Shown here one piece after another: positions 50,571 to 58,671 of a stretch of 64,000 nt of DNA (positions within the stretch are counted from its first letter, which is position 1; the number at the start of each line of letters is the position of its first letter). The translations under genes and the position numbers were made by a program. The DNA comes from Mucilaginibacter gossypiicola. Its GTDB lineage: Bacteria; Bacteroidota; Bacteroidia; Sphingobacteriales; Sphingobacteriaceae. Under the pieces are notes generated by a model that was not told the DNA's origin, did not search any database, and saw nothing but the letters and a program-made list of their open reading frames with translations. The stretch covers positions 1 to 64,000 of the forward strand of contig NZ_FOCL01000021.1 of NCBI RefSeq assembly GCF_900110105.1, given 5' to 3'.

Positions 50571-50860
50571 CTGCGGTGATAACACCGAACACAAGCTGCA
50601 AAACTGAACCCAGATAGAAGTGTTCAGTTTTTCAAAAAACACGGTGTTCAGTTTTTGAGCTTGCGAAAAGTTAACTTATTGACTATCAATTCATGTGTGT
50701 TCAGTTTTGCTAAATAGGTTATTTTTACTGAAGCTAACTTGTTGATTATCAATGTTGATTTTTTTTGAAAGTAAATGCAAGTGTTTACACCTAAAAAAAC
50801 TGAACACCTGGTAAATAGATAGAAAAGTTAAATCTGTGGTGACAACACCTAACACAGGCT
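50571..50860. promoter_or_regulatory. Dense array of direct and inverted repeats upstream of the DUF4350-like gene
   Basis: A 27-base unit with GGTGATAACACC (50571) recurs with four mismatches at 50834. GTGTTCAGTTTTT occurs at 50620, 50644 and 50697 and inverted at 50600 and 50795. GTTAACTTATTGACTATCAA at 50670 recurs with three mismatches at 50733. The block ends 20 bases before the next gene and contains no coding sequence. It is either a regulatory array or a small repeat element. Confidence 0.6.
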
Positions 50861-50880
50861 AACCAAATAATAAACCTATT

Positions 50881-51660
50881 ATGAAACTAAGATCATCACT
50901 TATCGCCCTGTTCACCCTTGCAGGTTTTGCCGCGAACGCCCAAACTGTAACGCTCGATTATTACTTTAATCACGAAGTACATAAAGGTGCAAACGGGCAA
51001 CCGGAGCGTTTCCATTACCTTTGGGATGAAACGGATAACAACGGTTTTAAGATCTTTGGCGGGGCTTTTACAAGTCGCGGCGCTAAGCTGGATACGCTTG
51101 GTTCAGCGCCAACTTTGGACAACCTGAAAGGATCATCTGTTTATATCATAGTTGATCCGGATACCAAAAAGGAAAGCCCAAATCCTAACTATATCCAGGA
51201 AGAGGATATTGAGCAGATTGCCGCCTGGGTTAAAAAAGGTGGTGTTTTACTAATGATGGCAAATGATAGTGCGAACGTAGAATTGCCGCATTTCAATAAC
51301 CTTGCTGCTAAATTCGGGATGCATTTCAATAATGATCTGCAAAACCACGTAATTGATGATGCCCATTTTGAGGATGGTGCTGTTTACGTTAAAAACAACC
51401 CGGTACTTAAAACCGCGACCAAAGTTTTTATGAAGGATGCATGTTCAATAGGTTTAAGCGGCGCTGCTGTACCTGTACTTAAAAACAAAGAAGGGGCAAC
51501 CATTATAGCATCTGCCAAATATGGCAAAGGAACTGTGATAGCCGTTGGTGACCCATGGTTGTATAATGAATATGTTAACGGTAGACTGCCTGCTGGATAC
51601 GAGAATGATAAGGCTGCGAAGGATGTAGCGGAATGGTTGTTAAAGCAGGCGAAGAAGTAA
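50881..51660 (+). CDS. Exported DUF4350-like protein, possibly linked to uronic acid glycan breakdown
   Basis: 259 residues with a signal peptide ending near F-A-A-N-A-Q. The mature part is an alpha/beta (GATase1/Rossmann-like) domain with V-Y-I-I-V-D-P-D-T, Q-I-A-A-W-V-K-K-G-G-V-L-L-M-M-A-N-D and K-Y-G-K-G-T-V-I-A-V-G-D-P-W-L-Y-N-E-Y. Domains of this kind are found alone or fused to unsaturated glucuronyl/rhamnogalacturonyl hydrolases (GH105/GH88) in Bacteroidota; this link is from memory. The kduI and SDR genes upstream support a role in periplasmic uronate-glycan processing. No catalytic residues can be named with confidence. Confidence 0.7.
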   Translation: MKLRSSLIALFTLAGFAANAQTVTLDYYFNHEVHKGANGQPERFHYLWDETDNNGFKIFGGAFTSRGAKLDTLGSAPTLDNLKGSSVYIIVDPDTKKESPNPNYIQEEDIEQIAAWVKKGGVLLMMANDSANVELPHFNNLAAKFGMHFNNDLQNHVIDDAHFEDGAVYVKNNPVLKTATKVFMKDACSIGLSGAAVPVLKNKEGATIIASAKYGKGTVIAVGDPWLYNEYVNGRLPAGYENDKAAKDVAEWLLKQAKK

Positions 51661-51680
51661 CGTAGTGCCTATTAATAACC

Positions 51681-51755
51681 GTCATTGCGAGGAACGAAGC
51701 AATCGCGAACTATACAGGGCGGACCTGCAAATTGGGGATTGCTTCGTGCCTCTCT
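51681..51755. repeat. Palindromic repeat family A, decayed copy
   Basis: The left arm GTCATTGCGAGGAACGAAGC with AATCGCGAACTATACAG is intact. The right arm is reduced to GGATTGCTTCGTGCCTCTCTT and lacks the final GCAATGACA. Confidence 0.7.
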
Positions 51756-51931
51756 TGTTACAGATTGCACGGCACAAGTGAGCCCCCCTCCAGTCAACCA
51801 CACAACACTTGCGCCATTGGGGACGCTATGCAAAGTGCGCAATGCATGTTGTAAAAACAGAGCGTAAAAGATTTCTCCTCACGCCACCACGCATTCCCTG
51901 GATAATTCATTTGAAATGCCATGAAGGTTAA

Positions 51932-51975
51932 AAACGAGAAAGCCGGATATATTAATCATCCGGCTTTTTCGTTTG
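51932..51975 (-). terminator. Hairpin terminator of the DUF885 gene
   Basis: AAAGCCGGAT / ATCCGGCTTT with outer pairing AAACGA / TCGTTT encloses a short AT loop just beyond the DUF885 stop (51986). The minus-strand downstream side is T-rich. It may also work on the plus strand. Confidence 0.65.
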
Positions 51976-51985
51976 AGAATATGTC

Positions 51986-53770
51986 TTACAAAGCCTTCTC
52001 CTTCGGCACAAAATCATTCATTACCGCTTCGCGGATCAATGCCGGTGGCAAAATACCTTGCGACAGGATGAAATCATGGAAATGCAAGGCGTTGAATTTA
52101 CTACCCAAAGCTGCTTCGGTGTCTTTGCGAAGGGCGATCATCTTGGTAAATCCATAAAAATAACTGTTAGCTTGGCCCGGGGCGTTAATGGTATAACGCT
52201 CAACTTCCTGGCGGGCAAAAGCGCGTGATTGTACCACATCGTTCATCAGTACGTCAAGTGCCTGCTGCTGGGTGATTTTACCGGTCTGTAATTCAGGGTC
52301 GAGAAAAGCACGGGCGGCCCTGAGCAGGCGATAATCTAACGAAACCAGCTGGCCTTCCAGCGGCATATACGGGCGGGTAATATATTCCGAATATAAACCC
52401 CAGCCTTCTACGTTGGTTGAGTTAAAGGCATAAAGAGCACGCGCTTGTGACACACCTTCTTCTACCATTTTATCAAACTGCAATTCGTGACCTGGCCTTG
52501 CCTCGTGAGCTATGATGGTCCATGAGGCGGCATCGAAAGTAAAGTCGTCGTATTTGTCGGTTGCTTTTTCGCCAGGCGATGCAGGCATATTTAATGGCAG
52601 TACAAATACACCGCGCTGACCGGTATTATTCAGAAATGGTGGTGGTACCATGTGGGGAGCAGGACTCTGTGCAGTTTCGGCGGCAGAAGCTAAACGGATA
52701 ATAGCCGGGCGGTTTGGCAGCGTTACCAGCTGATGCTCGCGGATAATACCTTCAATATCCTTTAAATGCTGTTCGTATAACGGAATGATAGAATCGCCAT
52801 GGATCTGTTCTTTCTTTAGCTCACGGATCACAGCACGATAATCGCTTGACGGCAAATTGCGTTTTTTTGCTATCTGCTCGGCAATAGGTTTCATTTCATC
52901 CTGGATCTGGTTGAATAACGCATGTGCCATTTCAGCAACTTTAGCCGGCGGAATATCTATACCATAAGCTTCGAGGTTCATGGCATACTCTTCCGGTGGT
53001 AGGCGGAAATCGGTACGGGCTTTTACCAATACATTTGCTTTTACCCATTTATCATAATCTTCCAGCTGTTTTTTAAGTGTGGCATAGGGTTGTTCCCAGC
53101 CGGTCACCTTGTATTTGGTGCAAAGCTCGGCAATACCGCCAACGATGCTTGCATTGCGTGAAAGATCGGTTTCCATCTGTTGCTTTGACGGATAGATCAT
53201 GTTTTTGCCTGCCATCTGTTGTTGTACGCGTTCTTTGTAAATGGTCGCCAAAGGTTTATAGCCTTTCTCCAAACCGGCATATTTACGAATGCGCATTACG
53301 GCTGCCTGGCGGCGGGCTTCAGGGGTTTGGTCATCAAGCAATGTTTCCAGTCCGCTATAAATAGTTGAAGATGCGTTCAGGAAGGGTACCTGGCGGCTCA
53401 GTTCAAAGTCCTGCTGACGGAAGCTCAGTTTAAGATGGGTTATAATGATGTTAATATCCTGCTGAATAAAGGTGTTTTTTTCAGTTTTAAGAGCTTCCGT
53501 AAGTTTGGCAACAACGGCTTCCTCATCTTTGCGCTCGGCCCTGATATTTTGCAAGGTAGGTACGGCTATATGGCTATCGTATTCTGCAAGGCCTTGTGAT
53601 GATCCGTACTCGGGTGAGTATTTTTTGTCCAGATCGATGATGATCTTCGTGTACTCGTTTGATTTGGCTACCCAGGCTTTTGTTTCGGCCGATTGCTGAG
53701 CAGCTGCATTAAAGCAGATGCCGGTCAGCAACATAAATATGCCTGTACTTTTTAGTAGGTTTTTGTTCAT
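51986..53770 (-). CDS. DUF885-family exported metallopeptidase-like protein
   Basis: 594 residues from ATG 53770; a TTG six bases upstream is less likely. A signal peptide ends near F-N-A-A-A-Q-Q. The hallmark H-E-A-R-P-G-H-E-L-Q near residue 425 is the DUF885 zinc motif HExxPGH, with further conserved E-G-W-G-L-Y-S-E-Y about 40 residues later supplying the third ligand. It should be a periplasmic zinc peptidase; the substrate is unknown. Length is normal for the family. It is a single-gene unit with its own terminator. Confidence 0.88.
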   Translation of the reverse strand: MNKNLLKSTGIFMLLTGICFNAAAQQSAETKAWVAKSNEYTKIIIDLDKKYSPEYGSSQGLAEYDSHIAVPTLQNIRAERKDEEAVVAKLTEALKTEKNTFIQQDINIIITHLKLSFRQQDFELSRQVPFLNASSTIYSGLETLLDDQTPEARRQAAVMRIRKYAGLEKGYKPLATIYKERVQQQMAGKNMIYPSKQQMETDLSRNASIVGGIAELCTKYKVTGWEQPYATLKKQLEDYDKWVKANVLVKARTDFRLPPEEYAMNLEAYGIDIPPAKVAEMAHALFNQIQDEMKPIAEQIAKKRNLPSSDYRAVIRELKKEQIHGDSIIPLYEQHLKDIEGIIREHQLVTLPNRPAIIRLASAAETAQSPAPHMVPPPFLNNTGQRGVFVLPLNMPASPGEKATDKYDDFTFDAASWTIIAHEARPGHELQFDKMVEEGVSQARALYAFNSTNVEGWGLYSEYITRPYMPLEGQLVSLDYRLLRAARAFLDPELQTGKITQQQALDVLMNDVVQSRAFARQEVERYTINAPGQANSYFYGFTKMIALRKDTEAALGSKFNALHFHDFILSQGILPPALIREAVMNDFVPKEKAL

Positions 53771-53812
53771 GGTCAATTTAAATTATGAAGGGCAAGTTAC
53801 TTAATTTGACCG

Positions 53813-53963
53813 TTGATTTTTTTGATTGCGTTGATTTCGCTGACGATGTTGGAGAGAGGGGATTTTAAGGATGATTCTTTTGATAAAAAAACAGCCTCTC
53901 TTTCAAGGTGAAAGAGAGGCTGAACAGATCAACGCAATCAGCGTAATCAATCAAAGAAATCAA
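53813..53963. repeat. GATT-rich inverted repeat flanking a terminator
   Basis: TTGATTTTTTTGATTGCGTT with GATTTCGCTGA at the left is partly mirrored by ATCAACGCAATCAGCGTAAT with CAATCAAAGAAATCAA at the right (53928-53961). A similar GATT-rich piece lies at 23538-23574. The right arm ends at the stop of the FadL-like gene. Confidence 0.6.
53892..53922 (-). terminator. Rho-independent terminator of the FadL-like gene
   Basis: CAGCCTCTCTTTC / GAAAGAGAGGCTG is a perfect 13-bp stem with a 5-base loop, followed on the minus strand by seven T. It is 45 bases beyond the stop of the porin gene. Confidence 0.88.
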
Positions 53964-53966
53964 TGG

Positions 53967-55448
53967 TTAAAAGCGGTATCCTAAAGTAAGGAACGCGTTG
54001 TTGTTAACTTTTTTCAAATCAGCAAAAGGACTTGTTGCACCAACATCATAAGGGAAGATGGTTTGGTTGCCGGTTACCCTTGCATAGGTAGCGTCAATAA
54101 AATATGCACCAAAATGAACGCCTATACCGCCACTAACAGTTTTGATATCACTACCCAGATCTTTCATTGGGTTGCCTTGCTGACTGTAGCCGCCACGTAA
54201 ATAAACCAGGCTGTTTACATTTATTTCGGCACCAACGTGCAGGTTCACTGTTGAACGGTAAAGTGATTTGATATCGCTGTTATCGCCATCGGCAGTGTAG
54301 CTGTCATTACTGCTTAAGTGGGTTGTTGTATAATCTATATATTCAACATCACCGCTGATGAAGCCGTATTTGCCTATGAATACTGCTGCGCCTCCTGCCA
54401 GTTTTAATGGGGTACGCAGATTATAGCTTAGCTGATACGGATCGGATAGATTTCTGTAACTATTGCCTCCGGTGTATTGGGTTTGAAGGCCTTCGGTGTA
54501 TGAGTCATCAATATTATAAAATGTTGGCGAAGTAAATACGAAACCTAAACGTACAGCCTGCACCGGTTTATAAATGATACCCAATTTGGCATTGAAGCCC
54601 GAGCCTTTAGTAGCCTGGCTTTGCAAAAAGGTTGATGAAAAGTCGGTAGGGGCACCGCCATTAGTTATAACAGCGTTACCATTTTCGGTGAAGGCGCTGT
54701 TTGAGTTATACCTGATATCAGTAATCGCCAAACCTAAACCAACATATAGTTTATTGCTGTAATTGGCACCAAATGAAAGGTTAAACTCCGACTGCCCACC
54801 GGTGCGGGTAATACCAGCCAGCTGCCTCACCGGAACATTCACTGTGCTTGAATATGAATCTGGGTTAGATGCAGGTCCAAAGTTATCGATCAGGATATGG
54901 TCATAGGCCCAGCCATCAAGTCCGTTGGGATTAACACTGCCATATTGAGATACCTCGCGTTTTGCGATACCCGCGTAGTAGTCAGAAATAGAACTTGTTT
55001 GGTTTGTGCCACCGTAAGCAACATTTTCATAGAAATTGTTGGTACGGCTGTAACCTGCGCCGTAATTAATACTTAGCCAGCCTTTGCTTTTATCCTTGTG
55101 TGTGGTATTAAGCTGCTGATATAACACTACAGCGGCATTGCTCATGTTTACATCGTTGCGGTTTGCGCTGCCTGGCTGCCCAAAAAAGCTTGAGTTTATT
55201 TTTGAACCATTGTACTCGGGTGTAAGGCTAACTTCCGAATGGGTAAAAAATCCCAAACCCGCAGGGTTTCCGCTTATTGAGGTCAGATCGCCACCTATGG
55301 CCGTACCCGCGTTGCCGATAGCCTTGATGCGTGATGTTGAGCCGGTTTGAAAGGTAGAAAACCTGATGGCATCCTGTGAGTATTGAGCAAAGCTATCTTT
55401 AGTAATTGCTACTATAGCAATTACGCTTAGTAAATACTTGATTTTCAT
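53967..55448 (-). CDS. OmpP1/FadL/TodX-type outer-membrane protein
   Basis: 493 residues with a signal peptide ending near K-D-S-F-A-Q. The N-terminal S-G-N-P-A-G-L-G-F-F-T-H-S motif, repeated aromatic strand ends and the C-terminal F-L-T-L-G-Y-R-F with terminal Phe mark a beta barrel of the long-chain fatty acid/aromatic transporter family. It would import hydrophobic compounds across the outer membrane. The 33-bp gap to the upstream lipoprotein gene suggests co-transcription. The ligand is unknown. A strong terminator ends the unit. Confidence 0.85.
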   Translation of the reverse strand: MKIKYLLSVIAIVAITKDSFAQYSQDAIRFSTFQTGSTSRIKAIGNAGTAIGGDLTSISGNPAGLGFFTHSEVSLTPEYNGSKINSSFFGQPGSANRNDVNMSNAAVVLYQQLNTTHKDKSKGWLSINYGAGYSRTNNFYENVAYGGTNQTSSISDYYAGIAKREVSQYGSVNPNGLDGWAYDHILIDNFGPASNPDSYSSTVNVPVRQLAGITRTGGQSEFNLSFGANYSNKLYVGLGLAITDIRYNSNSAFTENGNAVITNGGAPTDFSSTFLQSQATKGSGFNAKLGIIYKPVQAVRLGFVFTSPTFYNIDDSYTEGLQTQYTGGNSYRNLSDPYQLSYNLRTPLKLAGGAAVFIGKYGFISGDVEYIDYTTTHLSSNDSYTADGDNSDIKSLYRSTVNLHVGAEINVNSLVYLRGGYSQQGNPMKDLGSDIKTVSGGIGVHFGAYFIDATYARVTGNQTIFPYDVGATSPFADLKKVNNNAFLTLGYRF

Positions 55449-55481
55449 AAAATTCAGGTAAATAAAATATAAGATTTAGGT

Positions 55482-56438
55482 TTATGGTCTTGATGGTCTG
55501 CCGCCGCCACCTCCGCTGCTGCTGCCGGTGCTGCGTGAACTGCCGCCACTGCTTGAGCTTGACGATGGTGTATAAGATGGTTGCTGCGATGTACGTTCAA
55601 CCTGTGGCTGCCTGTAAACAGGCTGTGCATCACCCCTTGATGGCGCTGCATCCGTACGTGCCGGACGTGCATAACGGGTACCATTGTTGTTATAGCTATT
55701 ACTGCCGTTATTACTGCCGTTATTACTGCCGGTGCTGTATGTACTGTAAGTATTTGTGCGGCTGCCGATGGGCCTGTTGCGGCCTCCCGGAATATAACCT
55801 ATACCCGAAACTGCGCTGTTAACCGGACGGCCTCCACTGCCTGCAAACGGGTTACCGTTGCCACGGTAAGGTCGCGCTGTACCCGATGAAGCATATCCGC
55901 CACCGTAATAACCGCCATATCCGCCTCCATAACCATATCCGCCGCCGTAATAACCGCCATAGCCGCCGTATCCGTAGCCTAATCCCCAGCCGCTGTAGTA
56001 ACCGCCGTAGCCATATCCTAATCCCAGCCCCAAGCCGCCGTAGTAGCCGCCATAACCTAATCCCCAGCCGTTGTAATAGCCGTCATAGTAGCCTAAACCA
56101 CCATAGCCTAATCCATAATTGTAATAAGGATAGTTGTTATATGCTGAGTAAAAATCGTCGTAATAACCAAAAGGAGAGAAGTAACTGAAACGGTTTATGC
56201 GTGAAGCGTAATCATCATAATAAAAGTAATCATCGTCGTCATCGCTGTAAGTATCTTCCTGGGCAACCGGAGTTTGGTTGTAGGCAGGCTGCTGCGCATA
56301 AACAGGTTCACTGCCCGCTCGCGCGTCAGAAAAATAAACATCGTCGTTACTTTGGTTTGATGCAAGCTTGGTTGTAGAGCAGGAACTCAGCGCCATGGCA
56401 CCGATAATAAACATTCCTATCGCGATGTTCCGTTTCAT
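55482..56438 (-). CDS. Gly/Tyr-rich low-complexity lipoprotein
   Basis: 318 residues. The lipobox L-S-S-C (Cys20) gives a lipoprotein. The chain then runs from an acidic patch (D-D-D-D-D-Y-F-Y-Y-D-D-Y, about 67-78) into about 100 residues made almost only of Gly and Tyr with Leu/Trp (G-L-G-Y-G-G-Y, G-G-Y-Y-G-G-G-Y; about 108-190), then an Asn/Ser/Thr/Arg-rich part and a Ser/Gly tail. There is no folded domain I can name. Such Gly/Tyr chains resemble adhesive or phase-separating proteins. It is translated upstream of the FadL-like porin. The repeats in DNA show varied codons, so the composition seems maintained at protein level. Confidence 0.78.
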   Translation of the reverse strand: MKRNIAIGMFIIGAMALSSCSTTKLASNQSNDDVYFSDARAGSEPVYAQQPAYNQTPVAQEDTYSDDDDDYFYYDDYASRINRFSYFSPFGYYDDFYSAYNNYPYYNYGLGYGGLGYYDGYYNGWGLGYGGYYGGLGLGLGYGYGGYYSGWGLGYGYGGYGGYYGGGYGYGGGYGGYYGGGYASSGTARPYRGNGNPFAGSGGRPVNSAVSGIGYIPGGRNRPIGSRTNTYSTYSTGSNNGSNNGSNSYNNNGTRYARPARTDAAPSRGDAQPVYRQPQVERTSQQPSYTPSSSSSSGGSSRSTGSSSGGGGGRPSRP

Positions 56439-56483
56439 ATGCAGGTAAGTAAAAAGTGCAAGGTCAAATAAGTTTTAAATTTA

Positions 56484-56491
56484 TAAATTTG
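56484..56491 (+). promoter_or_regulatory. Putative -7 promoter element of proS
   Basis: TAAATTTG matches the Bacteroidota -7 consensus TAnnTTTG and lies 48 bases before the proS ATG. A clear -33 TTTG is not seen, so this is tentative. Confidence 0.4.
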
Positions 56492-56538
56492 GCAGCAATA
56501 TACAACAATTACAGAAGTCCAAATTCTATCCAATCAAT

Positions 56539-58011
56539 ATGAGCAAAGGTGTTATTAGTAAAGACGAAGATTATTCGCAATGGTTTAACGACTTGGTAAT
56601 TAAATCTGACATGGCCGAGTATTCGCCGGTTAGAGGCTGTATGATCATTAAACCCTACGGTTATTCGATATGGGAAAAGATCCAGGCGGTACTTGACGAG
56701 ATGTTTAAAGATACCGGGCACAGCAACGCGTATTTCCCGCTTTTAATCCCTAAGTCTTTTTTTAGTAAAGAAGCCAGCCATGTTGACGGTTTTGCAAAAG
56801 AATGCGCCGTTGTTACCCATTACCGCCTCAAGAATGATGGTGAAGGCAATATTATTGTGGATGAAGAAGCAAAACTTGAAGAAGAGCTGATCATCCGCCC
56901 AACATCAGAAACCATTATCTGGAACACCTATAAAGGCTGGATCCAATCATACCGCGACCTGCCTATCCTGGTAAACCAGTGGGCCAACGTAATGCGCTGG
57001 GAAATGCGCACCCGTTTGTTTTTGCGTACCAGCGAGTTTTTATGGCAGGAAGGCCATACCGCACACGCAACAGCTGATGAAGCCATTGCCGAAACCGAGC
57101 AAATGCTGAACGTATATGCCGACTTTGCCGAAAACTGGATGGCGCTACCGGTGGTAAAAGGCCGTAAAACAGCTAACGAGCGTTTTGCAGGAGCCTTGGA
57201 TACTTATTGTATTGAGGCATTGATGCAGGATGGTAAAGCTTTACAAGCCGGTACATCACACTTTTTGGGACAGAACTTTGCCAAAGCTTTCGATGTAAAG
57301 TTCACCAATAAAGAAAATAAAATTGAGCATGTTTGGGCTACCTCGTGGGGCGTTTCAACCCGTTTGATTGGTGCGCTGATCATGGCCCACAGCGATGATG
57401 CGGGTTTAGTATTGCCACCAAAACTGGCACCAATTCAGGTAGTAGTTGTGCCGATTTACAAGCACCAGGAAGAACTGGATAACATCAGCGCGTACGTTGA
57501 TTCGTTGAAAAAAGAGCTAAAGGCCAAAGGTATCTCTGTGAAATTTGATAACCGTGATACGCATCGCCCGGGAGCTAAATTTGCTGAATACGAACTGAAA
57601 GGCGTACCGTTGCGCGTAGCCATAGGCAGCCGCGATATGCAGAACGGTACCGTTGAGCTGGCCCGTCGTGATACTAAAACCAAAGAAACTACCACACAGG
57701 AAGGTCTTGCCGGTAAAATAGAAAGCCTGCTTGAAGAGATCCAAAATAACATCTACAAAAAAGCGTTCGATTTCCGTGCTGAAAATACTACCGAGGTTGA
57801 TACCTGGGATGAGTTTAAACGCCTGTTAGATGAGCAGCCGGGTTTCCTGAGTGCTCACTGGGATGGCACATCCGAAACCGAACAAAAGATAAAAGAGGAA
57901 ACTAAGGCGACAATCCGTTGCATACCTTTGAATAACAAACAGGAAGAAGGCAAGTGTATTTTTACCGGGAAACCTTCAACGCAGAGGGTGCTTTTCGCGA
58001 GGGCGTATTAG
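56539..58011 (+). CDS. proS: Prolyl-tRNA synthetase
   Basis: 490 residues, the short archaeal/eukaryotic-type ProRS without the bacterial editing insertion, as is usual in Bacteroidota. Class II motif 2 lies in R-P-T-S-E-T-I-I-W with V-M-R-W-E-M-R-T-R-L-F-L-R-T-S-E-F-L-W-Q-E-G-H, and the anticodon-binding domain has D-N-R-D-T-H-R-P-G-A-K-F. The C-terminus ends in the zinc-binding-like domain and the typical final F-A-R-A-Y. It charges tRNA-Pro in the cytoplasm. It diverges from the Gly/Tyr lipoprotein gene. Confidence 0.97.
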   Translation: MSKGVISKDEDYSQWFNDLVIKSDMAEYSPVRGCMIIKPYGYSIWEKIQAVLDEMFKDTGHSNAYFPLLIPKSFFSKEASHVDGFAKECAVVTHYRLKNDGEGNIIVDEEAKLEEELIIRPTSETIIWNTYKGWIQSYRDLPILVNQWANVMRWEMRTRLFLRTSEFLWQEGHTAHATADEAIAETEQMLNVYADFAENWMALPVVKGRKTANERFAGALDTYCIEALMQDGKALQAGTSHFLGQNFAKAFDVKFTNKENKIEHVWATSWGVSTRLIGALIMAHSDDAGLVLPPKLAPIQVVVVPIYKHQEELDNISAYVDSLKKELKAKGISVKFDNRDTHRPGAKFAEYELKGVPLRVAIGSRDMQNGTVELARRDTKTKETTTQEGLAGKIESLLEEIQNNIYKKAFDFRAENTTEVDTWDEFKRLLDEQPGFLSAHWDGTSETEQKIKEETKATIRCIPLNNKQEEGKCIFTGKPSTQRVLFARAY

Positions 58012-58016
58012 GTTTG

Positions 58017-58052
58017 GGTGAGTGGTTGATTGAGTTGATTAGGTGAGTGGTT
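58017..58052. repeat. Left 36-bp inverted repeat flanking the four-helix-bundle gene
   Basis: It starts GGTGAGTGGTTGATTGAG and ends GATTAGGTGAGTGGTT. It matches the reverse complement of 58632-58667 at 33 of 36 positions by eye. Partial copies of GATTAGGTGAGTGG also follow at 58071-58084. Confidence 0.8.
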
Positions 58053-58175
58053 TATTTTTGGTGAATGGGTGATTAGGTGAGTGGTTGGTTTTAAGCCCCA
58101 TTTGCAGTAATCTATGTTTCTTAATAATTTTATCATCTGTTTAACCTAAATAACCAATCACTAAATTAATATTCG

Positions 58176-58547
58176 ATGGCCTCATTCACTGATCTTGAAA
58201 CATGGAAGCAAGCAAGAAAGATTAGAAATACGATATCCGGGCTTGTAAAAGAGTTTCCTGTTGAAGAAAAGTACCGACTGACAGATCAAATCGTTCGTTC
58301 TTCTCGTTCTATAGGCAATAATTTAGCCGAAGGGCATGGCAGGTTTCATTACCAGGACAATATTCGTTTCTGCATAATGGCCAGAGGTTCCTTAACAGAG
58401 ACACTCGACCATTTAATCGTAGCCTTAGATGAAAAGATTATAACTGATGAAACCTTACGAACTTTTCAGGCGGAATACGAAAGTTGCCTGAGATTAATAA
58501 ATGCTTACATTCAATATTTAAAAACAAAAAAGGGGGCAGTTGATTAG
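58176..58547 (+). CDS. Four-helix-bundle protein (23S rRNA intervening-sequence family)
   Basis: 123 residues, all-helical. L-E-T-W-K-Q-A-R-K, then I-V-R-S-S-R-S-I-G-N-N-L-A-E-G-H-G-R, then F-C-I-M-A-R-G-S-L-T-E-T-L-D-H are the conserved segments of this family. The proteins are encoded in intervening sequences of 23S rRNA in some bacteria and as free-standing genes in many Bacteroidota; their function is unknown. Here the gene sits between two 36-bp inverted repeats (58017 and 58632) within a 650-bp unit inserted between proS and the trans-sulfuration gene, which looks like a small cassette. Confidence 0.88.
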   Translation: MASFTDLETWKQARKIRNTISGLVKEFPVEEKYRLTDQIVRSSRSIGNNLAEGHGRFHYQDNIRFCIMARGSLTETLDHLIVALDEKIITDETLRTFQAEYESCLRLINAYIQYLKTKKGAVD

Positions 58548-58631
58548 GTGAAAGGGGCAATTAGGTGAGTAGTTAATTAGGGAGAAGCAAACCACTCACC
58601 TGATCAAATCAATCAACTATTCACCAACCAC

Positions 58632-58667
58632 AACCACTCACTTAATCAACCCAATCAACCATTCACC
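58632..58667. repeat. Right 36-bp inverted repeat flanking the four-helix-bundle gene
   Basis: AACCACTCACTTAATCAACC through to CAACCATTCACC is the inverted partner of 58017-58052. An additional weaker unit (AACCACTCACCTGATCAAAT at about 58588) precedes it. It ends 5 bases before the next start codon, so it forms the leader of that gene. Confidence 0.8.
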
Positions 58668-58671
58668 ATAT

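Larger units (their letters stand above)
51661..51985. other. 325-bp intergenic stretch with decayed repeats and a terminator
   Basis: It contains a degenerate family A copy (51681 to about 51755, left arm GTCATTGCGAGGAACGAAGC), a remnant of the family C inner arm (about 51866-51885) and a hairpin terminator (51932-51975). Between them no gene or other structure was recognised. Confidence 0.65.

Noticed and set aside
50571..50860. CRISPR-like or phage attachment region
   Set aside because: Repeat units are irregular and interleaved, no integrase or cas gene is near, and it lies just upstream of a gene.
55484..56188. Plus-strand frames of 100-112 codons rich in Cys or His/Arg
   Set aside because: They are antisense shadows of the Gly/Tyr-rich repeats.
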